Shown one piece after another: positions 1-6,644 of a DNA stretch of 9,509 bases (its first letter is position 1; every line of letters begins with the position of its first letter). The stretch is from positions 1 to 9,509 of the forward strand of contig CAJXVF010000048.1 in NCBI GenBank assembly GCA_913060845.1, read 5' to 3'. The position numbers were made by a program, and so were the translations under genes. Under the pieces are notes generated by a model. That model saw only the letters and a program-made list of their open reading frames with translations, did not search any database and had not been told where the DNA came from. Source of the DNA: an uncultured Alphaproteobacteria bacterium. Lineage in GTDB: Bacteria; Pseudomonadota; Alphaproteobacteria; Bin95.

Positions 1-47
1 CTACACCTCTCTATTCGTCGGCAGCGTCAGATGTGTATAAGAGACAG
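1..47 (+). other. Nextera i5 sequencing adapter (artefact)
   Basis: This is not genomic sequence. It reads as the tail of the P5 oligonucleotide (ctacac), the 8-base index CTCTCTAT, the 14-base Nextera read-1 segment TCGTCGGCAGCGTC and the 19-base Tn5 mosaic end AGATGTGTATAAGAGACAG, in that order with no mismatch. The biological insert begins at base 48. Minus-strand translation through it gives the well-known contaminant peptide ending LLYTSDAADE. Confidence 0.98.
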
Positions 48-466
48 TACTTATTATGCGCAATTTGGCGGACGATTTTGTAAGCCTTTTCATTGGATTC
101 GGATCCAGAGTTCGAGTAATATACGCGGCTCATGCCTGGCATTTTCGCGATCAATTGCTCAGCGAACTTGGCACCAGGAATGCTGCCAGCGGAATTAGCA
201 AAATAGTTTAGCTTGACCAATTGGTCCCGCACGGCGTCAGCGATGGTCTCACGGCCATAGCCAACATTGACGGTCCACACGCCGCCCGAAACCGCATCCA
301 GATGCTCGCGACCAGCGGTATTCCATACCCGCATGCCTTTGCCTTCGATGATGATGAGCGGGTCAACGGTTTCGTACTTTTTATGCTGGGAAAGGTGATG
401 CCAGACATGCGCTTTGTCGGCTTCGATGATTCGGCTGTAGTCATTCTCACCAACGCGCATATCCAT
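48..466 (-). CDS. tpa: Taurine-pyruvate aminotransferase-like class III aminotransferase, N-terminal part (cut by contig end)
   Basis: A PLP-dependent class III (omega) aminotransferase. Its family moves the amino group of taurine to pyruvate, giving sulfoacetaldehyde and alanine in the cytoplasm, the first step of one taurine dissimilation route. About 139 real residues remain of an expected 450 or so. The stretches VWHHLSQHK, EGKGMRVW, EHLDAVSGGVWTVNVGYG and ANSAGSIPGAKFAEQLIAKMPG fit my memory of Tpa proteins. SGSESNEKA at residues 120-128 is the cofactor-phosphate-binding loop of the fold. The catalytic lysine lies in the missing part. The start at 466 is supported by GGAAGGAA (474-481) seven bases upstream. 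The apparent C-terminus in adapter frame is artificial. The gene diverges from the TerB-like gene across a 226-base gap. Another omega-amino acid-pyruvate transaminase is the main alternative, since substrate cannot be fixed from this fragment. Confidence 0.8.
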
Positions 467-473
467 GATCTTA

Positions 474-481
474 TTCCTTCC
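474..481 (-). promoter_or_regulatory. Strong ribosome-binding site of the aminotransferase gene
   Basis: On the minus strand this reads GGAAGGAA, seven bases before the ATG at 466-464. It selects that ATG over the second in-frame ATG two codons further in. Confidence 0.7.
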
Positions 482-566
482 AGCAGGGTGGCTTCATAAT
501 CCGGTTTGAACCTGCCTACACCTAGCATTAAACGACAGCAACCGCATCCCAGGCGTCAGATTGGTT

Positions 567-599
567 CTAGGGTGGCGACACGAGATGGTGTCCGCCTAG
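567..599. promoter_or_regulatory. Imperfect hairpin / candidate operator in divergent intergenic gap
   Basis: GGCG-ACAC (574-581) pairs with GTGT-C-CGCC (588-596) around a six-base loop with a single bulged C at 592. The flanks CTA and TAG (567-569, 597-599) add three outer pairs. It sits midway between the divergent aminotransferase and TerB-like genes, where a dyad operator or a 5'-leader structure would be expected. There is no T-run, so a terminator is unlikely. No regulator gene is visible nearby. The rest of 467-692 shows only the two ribosome-binding sites and an AT-rich patch near 650-662 that could be a -10 region for the plus-strand gene. Confidence 0.25.
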
Positions 600-692
600 C
601 AAGACTGTTGCTTGCTATTGTGGATTGGTGGAATGCTTTACCGCAATGCCATTATTAATATAGATGCTGCATATTAGAAGGCATACTGATTC

Positions 693-1211
693 ATGCATAT
701 CTTACTAGGCCTCGTTTCATTGCTGACTGTTGTTGGCGGCATCATTTTCTGGCTGCGCATGGTGTCCCGTGCAACCAAGGGGGCCATTGAACTCACAGAT
801 GACGTGCGAGCCGCGTTCCGGCGCTTTGGGTTCACGGCCAAATCCCAAACGGACCCACTTGATGCAGTTGATGACCCTAGGGTAGCGGCAGTCGGGATTT
901 TCATAGCGCTCGCCCGAATGGATGGCGCATTATCCAAGGAACAGATTTCTGGCATCCGTAATGAAAGCGCACTGCTATTCAATACGACAGATCATGAGGC
1001 CGAAGACCTAGCTGTGATCGGAAAATGGCTAGTCCAAGAGCGCAGCCCAGAAGAAGCTATCCGCCGTCTCACCCGGCACTTGGTTGGCCGCGTTTCAGCG
1101 AATGAGGCGCAGGCATTCATCCGTAGTGCGGGGGCTGTCGCGGCTTTAGAAGGCCGAATTGATGACGAGCAACGCGGTACGATAGAAATGCTACGCCGTG
1201 AGCTTCGTTAA
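693..1211 (+). CDS. Membrane-anchored TerB-like protein
   Basis: A 172-residue protein of unproven function. Residues 2-23 form one hydrophobic segment (HILLGLVSLLTVVGGIIFWLRM), likely a signal anchor leaving the rest as a soluble helical domain. That domain carries two TerB-like elements: IALARMDGALSKEQ at 71-84 and AGAVAALEGRIDDEQ at 146-160. Both have the small-hydrophobic, acidic-Gly, acidic-Glu pattern seen in TerB/DjlA-type helical bundles, which are suspected metal- or partner-binding modules in stress and envelope contexts. No other ter genes are present, so tellurite resistance should not be assumed. The ATG at 693 follows AGAAGG at 676-681 with an 11-base gap, slightly long. The gene ends 10 bases before the stop codon of the convergent small exported protein. 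I recognise the fold type with moderate confidence but not a specific function. Confidence 0.7.
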   Translation: MHILLGLVSLLTVVGGIIFWLRMVSRATKGAIELTDDVRAAFRRFGFTAKSQTDPLDAVDDPRVAAVGIFIALARMDGALSKEQISGIRNESALLFNTTDHEAEDLAVIGKWLVQERSPEEAIRRLTRHLVGRVSANEAQAFIRSAGAVAALEGRIDDEQRGTIEMLRRELR

Positions 1212-1221
1212 GCAGATTTAT

Positions 1222-1401
1222 CTAAGCCGAAGGTTTGGCTGATTGCGGTGCCGGATATTCCTCGTTGCAGCCGCCGCCGTGGATCAGGCTTTGACCGGGC
1301 TTGGCTGCCTCATTGGTCGTGTTAGTTTTTCCGGCACTCGCTTGCCCGGCCATAAGGCTGAAGCCAAGTGCCGCCGTGGCTACAATGAAGGTCTTAAACA
1401 T
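1222..1401 (-). CDS. Small exported protein, 59 residues, unknown function
   Basis: This short frame is unusually well supported for its size. It opens with a textbook Sec signal peptide: MFK, then a hydrophobic core (TFIVATAALGFSLMAG), then QASA with predicted cleavage after residue 23. The mature part is about 36 residues, hydrophilic, rich in Pro, Ala and Asn, with HGGGC around a single cysteine at residue 45 and a repeated Lys-Pro/Ala tail. The cysteine does not follow the signal sequence as a lipobox would, so it is not a lipoprotein. The ATG at 1401 is preceded by AAGGGGAA on the minus strand, about five bases upstream. It converges on the TerB-like gene with 10 bases between stop codons. 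The overlapping plus-strand frame (1243-1449) lacks such features. I do not recognise a family; periplasmic location is inferred. Confidence 0.65.
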   Translation of the reverse strand: MFKTFIVATAALGFSLMAGQASAGKTNTTNEAAKPGQSLIHGGGCNEEYPAPQSAKPSA

Positions 1402-1454
1402 GTGTTTTCCCCTTTGTTTGTAATGCCGTCTGGCAATAGTTTGCCCTAAATCAT

Positions 1455-1474
1455 CGCGTCTGGCTATCCACGCG
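1455..1474. promoter_or_regulatory. Hairpin upstream of the ABC-F gene
   Basis: CGCGT (1455-1459) and ACGCG (1470-1474) can pair around a ten-base loop. A second small dyad, GGCAA/TTGCC, lies just before it near 1433-1445. Both are in the divergent gap between the small exported protein and the ABC-F gene, so they could belong to the ABC-F 5' leader. Function is unproven and the stem is short. Confidence 0.2.
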
Positions 1475-1523
1475 GCGATCTGCAGCGTTGACGGGGGCCG
1501 CGCGCTCCTGCAAACCCCCGCCC

Positions 1524-3401
1524 ATGTTACGCATTACAGACCTAAATTTCGCCATTGAAGGCAAACCCCTATTTGAGGGTGCCAGCGCATTCATCCCCAC
1601 GGGCCATAAGGTTGGCCTGATTGGGCGGAATGGCGCGGGTAAAACGACGCTGTTCAAGCTGATCCGCGGTGAATTGCAAACCGATGGCGGAGACATTTCT
1701 CTTCCCGCTCGCGCCCGCATTGGCGGCGTTGCACAGGAAGTGCCGTCAAATGAGGTCTCGCTGATTGATACGGTGCTGGCGGCAGACATCGAGCGTGCGG
1801 CCTTACTGGATGAGTCCGAAACAGCAACGGACGCCAACCGTATCAGCGAAATTCAAACGCGCCTGACTGACATCGATGCTTGGTCTGCTGAAGCGCGCGC
1901 CGCGACGATCCTGAATGGCATGGGCTTCAGCCATGCCCAGCAATTGATGCCCTGCTCCGCCTTCTCCGGCGGTTGGCGGATGCGTGTCGCATTGGCGGCT
2001 GTTCTGTTCTCCGAGCCTGATTATCTGCTGCTCGATGAGCCAACGAACTATCTGGACCTTGAAGGCGCGCTTTGGCTGGAAAACTATCTGGGTAAATATC
2101 CGCATACCGTCATCATTATCAGCCATGACCGGCAATTGCTGAACCGTGCCGTCACGAGCATTCTGCATCTCGAGAACCGCAGCCTGACCTTCTATTCCGG
2201 CCCCTATGATCAATTTGCCCGCCAACGGGCTGCCCAGCGCGCAGTTCAAGCCGCCCAGGCCAAGAAACAGGATCTCCGCCGGGCGCATCTACAAAGCTTC
2301 GTTGATCGGTTCAAAGCGAAGGCAACGAAGGCCAAGCAGGCTCAGTCGCGTGTGAAGATGCTTGAGAAGATGGAGACAATCCGCGCGCCAGAAGATGATG
2401 CACGGACCGTTTTCACGTTCCCAGAGCCTGAGGAATTGTCACCGCCTATTATCTCGACTGAAAGCGTTTCTGTCGGTTACGACGATAATGTCGTGCTTAA
2501 AGGCCTGAACCTTCGCGTCGATCAGGATGATCGGATCGCTCTGCTAGGCCAGAACGGCGAAGGCAAGACGACACTGGCGAAGCTTTTGTCCGGGCGCTTG
2601 AAACCCATGGGCGGGCGCATCACGACGGCACGCAAACTGCGTATCGGGTTTTTCGCACAGCACCAGGTCGAAGAGCTGATTGTTGAAGACACACCGCTCC
2701 AGCATTTGATGCATGAACGGCCGCAAGAGCCTCAGTCCAGGCTGCGCGCTCGGCTTGCTGGGTTTGGCCTTGGCGCCGATAACGTTGAAACGCCGGTTGG
2801 GCGCCTCTCTGGCGGTCAGAAGGCGCGGCTTTCTTTGCTGCTCGCCACCCTGCCCGCGCCGCATCTGTTGATCCTCGATGAGCCAACCAACCACTTGGAC
2901 ATCGAAAGCCGGGAAGCGCTGGTTGAAGCACTAACGGCTTACTCAGGTGCCGTTATCCTGATCAGCCATGACATGCATTTGCTTTCTATGGCGGCAGACC
3001 GGCTATGGCTCGTCAAAGACGGGGCTGTCCGCCCATATGATGATGATCTAGACGCATATCGGCGGATGCACCTGCAAGGGGCTGCTAAGAAAAAGCGAGA
3101 TAAACCGCAAGCGGCCCCTGCAAAGAAGGCTGCAGCGCCGACGGCACCATCAGCACCCGCAGCGCCAATTGATCCTGTGGCAATGCGCCAGAAGGTCGTC
3201 CAGTACCAAGACCGAGTCAAAAAACTGACTGAAGCAAAAGAAAAGCTTGCGGCTAAGCTCGCAGACCCGCGTCTCTACAGCACCGAGCAAATCGGGCGCG
3301 CTGAAGGGCTGCAAAAGAAGTTCGCGGAAGTTGAGGAAGCGATTGATCAGGCGGAAACTCGGTGGCTGGCAGCGCTTGAGAAGCTAGAAGGCGCTGCCTG
3401 A
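1524..3401 (+). CDS. ABC-F family ATPase, YheS-like
   Basis: A cytoplasmic protein with two ATP-binding cassettes and no membrane domain. ABC-F proteins bind the ribosomal E site and help stalled translation. Numbered from the ATG at 1524 (625 residues): Walker A GRNGAGKT 34-41, signature FSGGW 147-151, Walker B LLLDEP 168-173, switch histidine SHD 200-202; second cassette GQNGEGKT 342-349, LSGGQ 428-432, LLILDEP 448-454, SHD 481-483. The linker between cassettes contains LQSFVDRFKAKATKAKQAQSR-type sequence (about 256-276), close to E. coli YheS. An Ala/Pro/Lys-rich stretch (520-550) leads to a C-terminal coiled coil (552-622). No short-linker insertion or other sign of an antibiotic-resistance ABC-F is seen. 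A TTG at 1488 would add 12 residues (TGAARSCKPPP) that do not look like family sequence, so ATG 1524 is preferred; neither start has a Shine-Dalgarno sequence. Its stop lies 4 bases from that of the convergent DegT gene. Confidence 0.93.
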   Translation: MLRITDLNFAIEGKPLFEGASAFIPTGHKVGLIGRNGAGKTTLFKLIRGELQTDGGDISLPARARIGGVAQEVPSNEVSLIDTVLAADIERAALLDESETATDANRISEIQTRLTDIDAWSAEARAATILNGMGFSHAQQLMPCSAFSGGWRMRVALAAVLFSEPDYLLLDEPTNYLDLEGALWLENYLGKYPHTVIIISHDRQLLNRAVTSILHLENRSLTFYSGPYDQFARQRAAQRAVQAAQAKKQDLRRAHLQSFVDRFKAKATKAKQAQSRVKMLEKMETIRAPEDDARTVFTFPEPEELSPPIISTESVSVGYDDNVVLKGLNLRVDQDDRIALLGQNGEGKTTLAKLLSGRLKPMGGRITTARKLRIGFFAQHQVEELIVEDTPLQHLMHERPQEPQSRLRARLAGFGLGADNVETPVGRLSGGQKARLSLLLATLPAPHLLILDEPTNHLDIESREALVEALTAYSGAVILISHDMHLLSMAADRLWLVKDGAVRPYDDDLDAYRRMHLQGAAKKKRDKPQAAPAKKAAAPTAPSAPAAPIDPVAMRQKVVQYQDRVKKLTEAKEKLAAKLADPRLYSTEQIGRAEGLQKKFAEVEEAIDQAETRWLAALEKLEGAA

Positions 3402-3405
3402 CGGA

Positions 3406-4644
3406 TTATTCTGCTGCAATCGCAGGCGTTGGTAGCACCATCGGCCTTGCGACTGACCGGAAAATCTCAGCCTGTCGACGTAAAGTCCCGTCAGACATGC
3501 CCGGATAGCAGGGTACGACAACCAAGTTCATCAGCATGCTTTCCGCGATATGCGCACGAAGGTCTTCGCGCCCTTCTGGTGGGGCAATGGCTTCAGAGCG
3601 CGGCAAGTCACAAGCGTCAAAGCCTTTGAGGCGAAGCGCCTGGATGACCTCTGTGGGGTTCTCAACAATGGCTGGAAATACCCAGTAGTCATGATATTTG
3701 GCAGCACCTGCTGGTAAAACCGCATAATCCTTGAGCAAGTCACGCAGCAGCTTGCCCTGGCGGGTCCGTTCCGCGAGTTCCGCCGTTACATCCTGTGATA
3801 AGCGGCGGCGCATTAGCTTTAGCAATGCTGGTGAGCAGCGCATGCGGAGTTGCTTTGGCGTCTTCTGCTTCGCGACATCGCGCACAGCATTAGACATAGC
3901 CGTGTCGTAGTCCCGACCAAGCCAGCGGCAGACTGTTGCAACGGTTCCAAAGACAATGCGCGATGTTGCGATCTTAAGGACACCGAACGTCAATGCGCGC
4001 TTCACATGCGCCTTGTCTGCCTGCACCGGGTAACCCGCCTGAATTCTGCGCATTGTGGCCAATAAGCTTTCGTCATTGACCGTCAAGATGCCGCCGCCAA
4101 GGCAGGTTTTCGTTTTGATCGGGCCGAAACTGAACATGGCGACATCTGCCAACGGAGACCCACGATAGATGCCGTCATAGGCTTGGGCGCAATCTTCGAT
4201 CAGCAGGATGCCCTGCTCTTTGGCGAAGTCGGAGACTGGTTGAAGGTCGAACCGCGCGCCAAACAAATGCGCGACCACGAATACTTTCGCGCGGCCGTTG
4301 GCAGCGCGAACTGCGGCATCCATGCGGGGGCGCATGTCGTCCAGATCAAGCTCCACCGGCACTGGAACCAGGCCAAGGCGTTCAACCGCGCGTACCATCT
4401 GTTTAACGTTGAGCGCGGAGAACAGCACCGCATCGCCTTCATTCAGCCGCCCGTCAGCCATCATGGCCTGTAACAGCAGGTCGAACCCGCTTCGGACGGA
4501 GAAACATGCGATAGCGTCGCCCTTGGGAGACCAGAATGTCTCCAAGTCTCGCTGCAGCACATCGACGTCGCCGCCGCGCATGCCTGATATGGTCGTATAG
4601 ACGATATCCGACCAATCGACTTTCAGTTTGACCCGCGCCCACAT
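3406..4644 (-). CDS. DegT/DnrJ/EryC1/StrS-family PLP-dependent aminotransferase
   Basis: A 412-residue fold-type I PLP enzyme. Family members usually aminate nucleotide-linked keto-sugars for lipopolysaccharide, capsule or glycoside synthesis, in the cytoplasm. Visible landmarks: RSGFDLLL near 51-58 (cofactor-phosphate loop), GDAVLF 70-75, PVPVELDLDDM 94-104, VVAHLFG 123-129, IEDCAQAYDG 149-158 with Asp151 expected to contact the pyridine nitrogen, and SFGPIK 172-177 with Lys177 as the probable Schiff-base lysine. The usual GEGG after that lysine is replaced by LGGG (182-185), and a partly hydrophobic insert (about 218-242) follows, so this is a divergent subgroup whose substrate I cannot name. 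The start is supported by GGAG (4653-4656) eight bases upstream. It lies 43 bases downstream of the DUF429 gene on the same strand, probably co-transcribed. No sugar dehydratase or glycosyltransferase adjoins it. Confidence 0.85.
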   Translation of the reverse strand: MWARVKLKVDWSDIVYTTISGMRGGDVDVLQRDLETFWSPKGDAIACFSVRSGFDLLLQAMMADGRLNEGDAVLFSALNVKQMVRAVERLGLVPVPVELDLDDMRPRMDAAVRAANGRAKVFVVAHLFGARFDLQPVSDFAKEQGILLIEDCAQAYDGIYRGSPLADVAMFSFGPIKTKTCLGGGILTVNDESLLATMRRIQAGYPVQADKAHVKRALTFGVLKIATSRIVFGTVATVCRWLGRDYDTAMSNAVRDVAKQKTPKQLRMRCSPALLKLMRRRLSQDVTAELAERTRQGKLLRDLLKDYAVLPAGAAKYHDYWVFPAIVENPTEVIQALRLKGFDACDLPRSEAIAPPEGREDLRAHIAESMLMNLVVVPCYPGMSDGTLRRQAEIFRSVARPMVLPTPAIAAE

Positions 4645-4687
4645 GGGCTACACTCCACGCCGTTTGAAGCTGGTATTCTACAATGTC

Positions 4688-5662
4688 TCAGCCCGTTCCA
4701 GTAGCGCCTGCCCTGCGGCCTAATATCCAGCCTTCGATTGCGTGTACCTTTGAGTCATCAGGCGTGCCTGGCGCGCGAATGCCCTGCACGACCTGCAGCA
4801 TGCCGAGCGCGCCTACCATGGCATCAAACGCATCGTCGCCCATGGGGAAGCCTTGCCTAATGACCGTCTGGGCCTCTGGCTGAAACAGCGCACCGAGCTT
4901 TAGGCCAGCGGCCAAAAGTGTATCGGCGTCTTCGGCGCGATGCTGCTGGTTTGTCTTTGCCTTCCCAGATAAGCACACATTCAGCCCGAACCACTCATAG
5001 ACTTCCGCTGGATAGCTCTCACAAATGGTCATCAAGTTTAGGGTTGTTAGGTCGCTTAGTTTGCCGTCGAACGGCCATACTGCTGGTGGTGACGGGGTGA
5101 GCAAAGCTGGCTGCAAGACCTCCCGCCAGAATGATAGCGCCGCCTTCCCCACTTGCGCAGCGCCGAGCGTCCAGAACAGCGGTGTCGCCGCACGTTTGCC
5201 CTCCGCGTTGAAATCCACTCTGCGGCAGAGGTCATTCATTGAGCTTGCGCCAAGGCCTTGCACCAAATGCGCCTGCTTTGTGCCGCCAGGCCGTGCTGGA
5301 TAGAAAGGCCGCCGAGGTCCAATCTCAGCAATGGTGAGCGCTGGGTTATAAAAGTCCTCCCAAGGCGATTTTCCCAAAGCTTTCAGGAATGGCAGAAATT
5401 CTTCGACTTGAGCTTTCTCGGCCCAAAATCTCGGCGCACCGATTGGCAGGTCCAGCCCGAGGAGCGATTTTCCACCGTCTGCTTTGGCCGTAATTCGGTC
5501 CAAGAGCGTTGATAGTTCGCCAACCAGTTCAGGCGCGTGTACCTGCCAGCCGTCTTCTTGCCGTTCAATGCAAACAAGCCAGCGGCGCTTTGGATTCACG
5601 CTCCAGTCCGCATGGACGATCTGGTTAATCGGAAAGGGTGTGGCAATTTCAATCTGAGGCAT
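4688..5662 (-). CDS. DUF429 domain protein (predicted RNase H-like fold)
   Basis: A 324-residue soluble protein matching the DUF429 pattern, a family predicted to have an RNase H-like nuclease fold but without an established role. Acidic positions fall where that fold needs them: HADWS with Asp19 at the end of the first strand, GLDLPIG with Asp71, ICESYPAEVY with Glu215 and Glu220, and GDDAFDAMVGAL with Asp277 and Asp280, followed by EGWILGR (310-316), the usual C-terminal signature. No signal peptide or membrane segment is seen. The ATG at 5662 has only a weak purine stretch upstream. It is the first gene of a likely two-gene minus-strand unit with the DegT-like gene, and diverges from the hydroxylase gene across 130 bases. 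Family assignment rests on remembered motifs; the nuclease activity is a prediction. Confidence 0.72.
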   Translation of the reverse strand: MPQIEIATPFPINQIVHADWSVNPKRRWLVCIERQEDGWQVHAPELVGELSTLLDRITAKADGGKSLLGLDLPIGAPRFWAEKAQVEEFLPFLKALGKSPWEDFYNPALTIAEIGPRRPFYPARPGGTKQAHLVQGLGASSMNDLCRRVDFNAEGKRAATPLFWTLGAAQVGKAALSFWREVLQPALLTPSPPAVWPFDGKLSDLTTLNLMTICESYPAEVYEWFGLNVCLSGKAKTNQQHRAEDADTLLAAGLKLGALFQPEAQTVIRQGFPMGDDAFDAMVGALGMLQVVQGIRAPGTPDDSKVHAIEGWILGRRAGATGTG

Positions 5663-5792
5663 GGGCGGAGTCTCTTGGGCGGGCTCATCGCCGTCAACCT
5701 GCGTCCTGATTACGCGTTGCCTATACTTGGTTCATCCGGCATGTTGATTGCATTATTAGGCCCGTTCAGAGCAGTCGCCAGGAGCGAAAGTT
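5663..5792. promoter_or_regulatory. Divergent promoter region between DUF429-DegT and hydroxylase-MFS pairs
   Basis: Both two-gene units must start transcription here or further upstream. On the plus strand TTGGTT (5727-5732) and CATTAT (5751-5756), 18 bases apart, form a weak sigma-70-like pair. On the minus strand TTGACG (5697-5692) could be a -35 element, but no good -10 follows. AGGAG at 5780-5784, eight bases before ATG 5793, is a clear ribosome-binding site for the hydroxylase. No convincing operator dyad was seen. Confidence 0.3.
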
Positions 5793-6644
5793 ATGGCCAA
5801 GACAGTTGGCGCGGATAACGCCGCCGCACCCCAACCCCGCGAGAATTTTCGCCAGAAGCGTCGGCGCTGGGTGAAGAAGTTCGGCAAGCGCTTGATCCGC
5901 ACGCTCGCTGCCTTTTTGGGCAAGCAAAGCACCGTTGGCGATATGCCCGTCTTCCGCACTGAGGATTTTGACTGGGCAATGATGCTCCAGCAGAATTGGG
6001 AAACCATCCGCAAGGAGTTGGATGGCGTGCTGGCGGATCATGAGAAACTTCCAAACTTCCACGATATCTCCCCAGATCAAGCCAAGATTTCTAAGGGTGA
6101 TAATTGGAAAACTTTCATCCTGTTTGGGTTTGGTTTTAAGGCAGAAAAAAACTGCGCTCGCTGCCCTGAAACAACCCGAATTCTTGAAGGCATTCCGAAG
6201 CTGCGCACGGCATTCTTTTCAATTCTGTCGCCCGGATATCACATCCCCCATCATCGGGGCGTCACCAAGGGTGTTATTCGCGGACATTTGGCGCTTATTG
6301 TGCCGAAAGATCGGCCCAACTGTTATATCCGGGTTGATACAACCAACTGTTATTGGCAAGAGGGCAAGACCCTCGTATTCGATGACACATATGATCATGA
6401 AGTGTTCAATGACACGCCAGATCGCAGAGTTGTGTTGCTGCTGGACGTTGACCGCCCAATGCGGTTCTGGGGGCGCGTCATCAACAAGGCGTTTATGACG
6501 GGCATTCGCTGGACGGCCTATGTCCAGGACGCCAAAAAGAACATGCTGAGCCACGAAGACAAGCTTGAAGCCGCTGTGGCGCGTGCTGATGGTCTCCATA
6601 TTGACGATGATGAACCGCCGCCCGCTGATACGGCCAGGAAATAG
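5793..6644 (+). CDS. Aspartyl/asparaginyl beta-hydroxylase family protein, LpxO-like
   Basis: A probable Fe(II)/2-oxoglutarate dioxygenase of 283 residues. In this family LpxO hydroxylates a lipid A acyl chain, and other members hydroxylate protein side chains. The region 52-230 follows LpxO closely by memory: NWETIRKEL (68-76), WKTFIL, CPETTRIL (124-131), LSPGYHIPHHRG (145-156), GHLALIVP, and WQEGKTLVFDDTYDHEVFN (188-206), then RRVVLLLDVDRP. Expected iron ligands are His154 and His202; Arg212 is the likely 2-oxoglutarate contact. Unlike classical LpxO it has no N-terminal membrane segment. Instead it has a highly basic stretch (19-36) that might sit on the membrane surface. The acidic, proline-rich tail is probably disordered. 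AGGAG at 5780-5784 supports the start. The stop codon TAG directly abuts the MFS start codon, so the two are almost certainly co-translated. Substrate is unproven. Confidence 0.85.
   Translation: MAKTVGADNAAAPQPRENFRQKRRRWVKKFGKRLIRTLAAFLGKQSTVGDMPVFRTEDFDWAMMLQQNWETIRKELDGVLADHEKLPNFHDISPDQAKISKGDNWKTFILFGFGFKAEKNCARCPETTRILEGIPKLRTAFFSILSPGYHIPHHRGVTKGVIRGHLALIVPKDRPNCYIRVDTTNCYWQEGKTLVFDDTYDHEVFNDTPDRRVVLLLDVDRPMRFWGRVINKAFMTGIRWTAYVQDAKKNMLSHEDKLEAAVARADGLHIDDDEPPPADTARK

Noticed and set aside
221..499. Plus-strand 92-residue frame over the aminotransferase
   Set aside because: It is a shadow frame; the minus-strand reading matches class III aminotransferases throughout.
1243..1449. Plus-strand 68-residue frame
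   Set aside because: It overlaps the small exported protein on the other strand, has no ribosome-binding site, and its translation lacks any domain or signal feature.
1488..1523. TTG start adding 12 residues to the ABC-F protein
   Set aside because: The added residues do not resemble ABC-F N-termini and the TTG has no ribosome-binding site. The ATG at 1524 begins the conserved first strand.
1524..3401. ABC-F as an antibiotic-resistance (ARE) determinant
   Set aside because: The interdomain linker and C-terminal coiled coil match the housekeeping YheS type, and there is no resistance-gene context.
6219..6599. Minus-strand 126-residue frame inside the hydroxylase gene
   Set aside because: The plus-strand frame carries the full LpxO-like motif set, so the antisense frame is coincidental.
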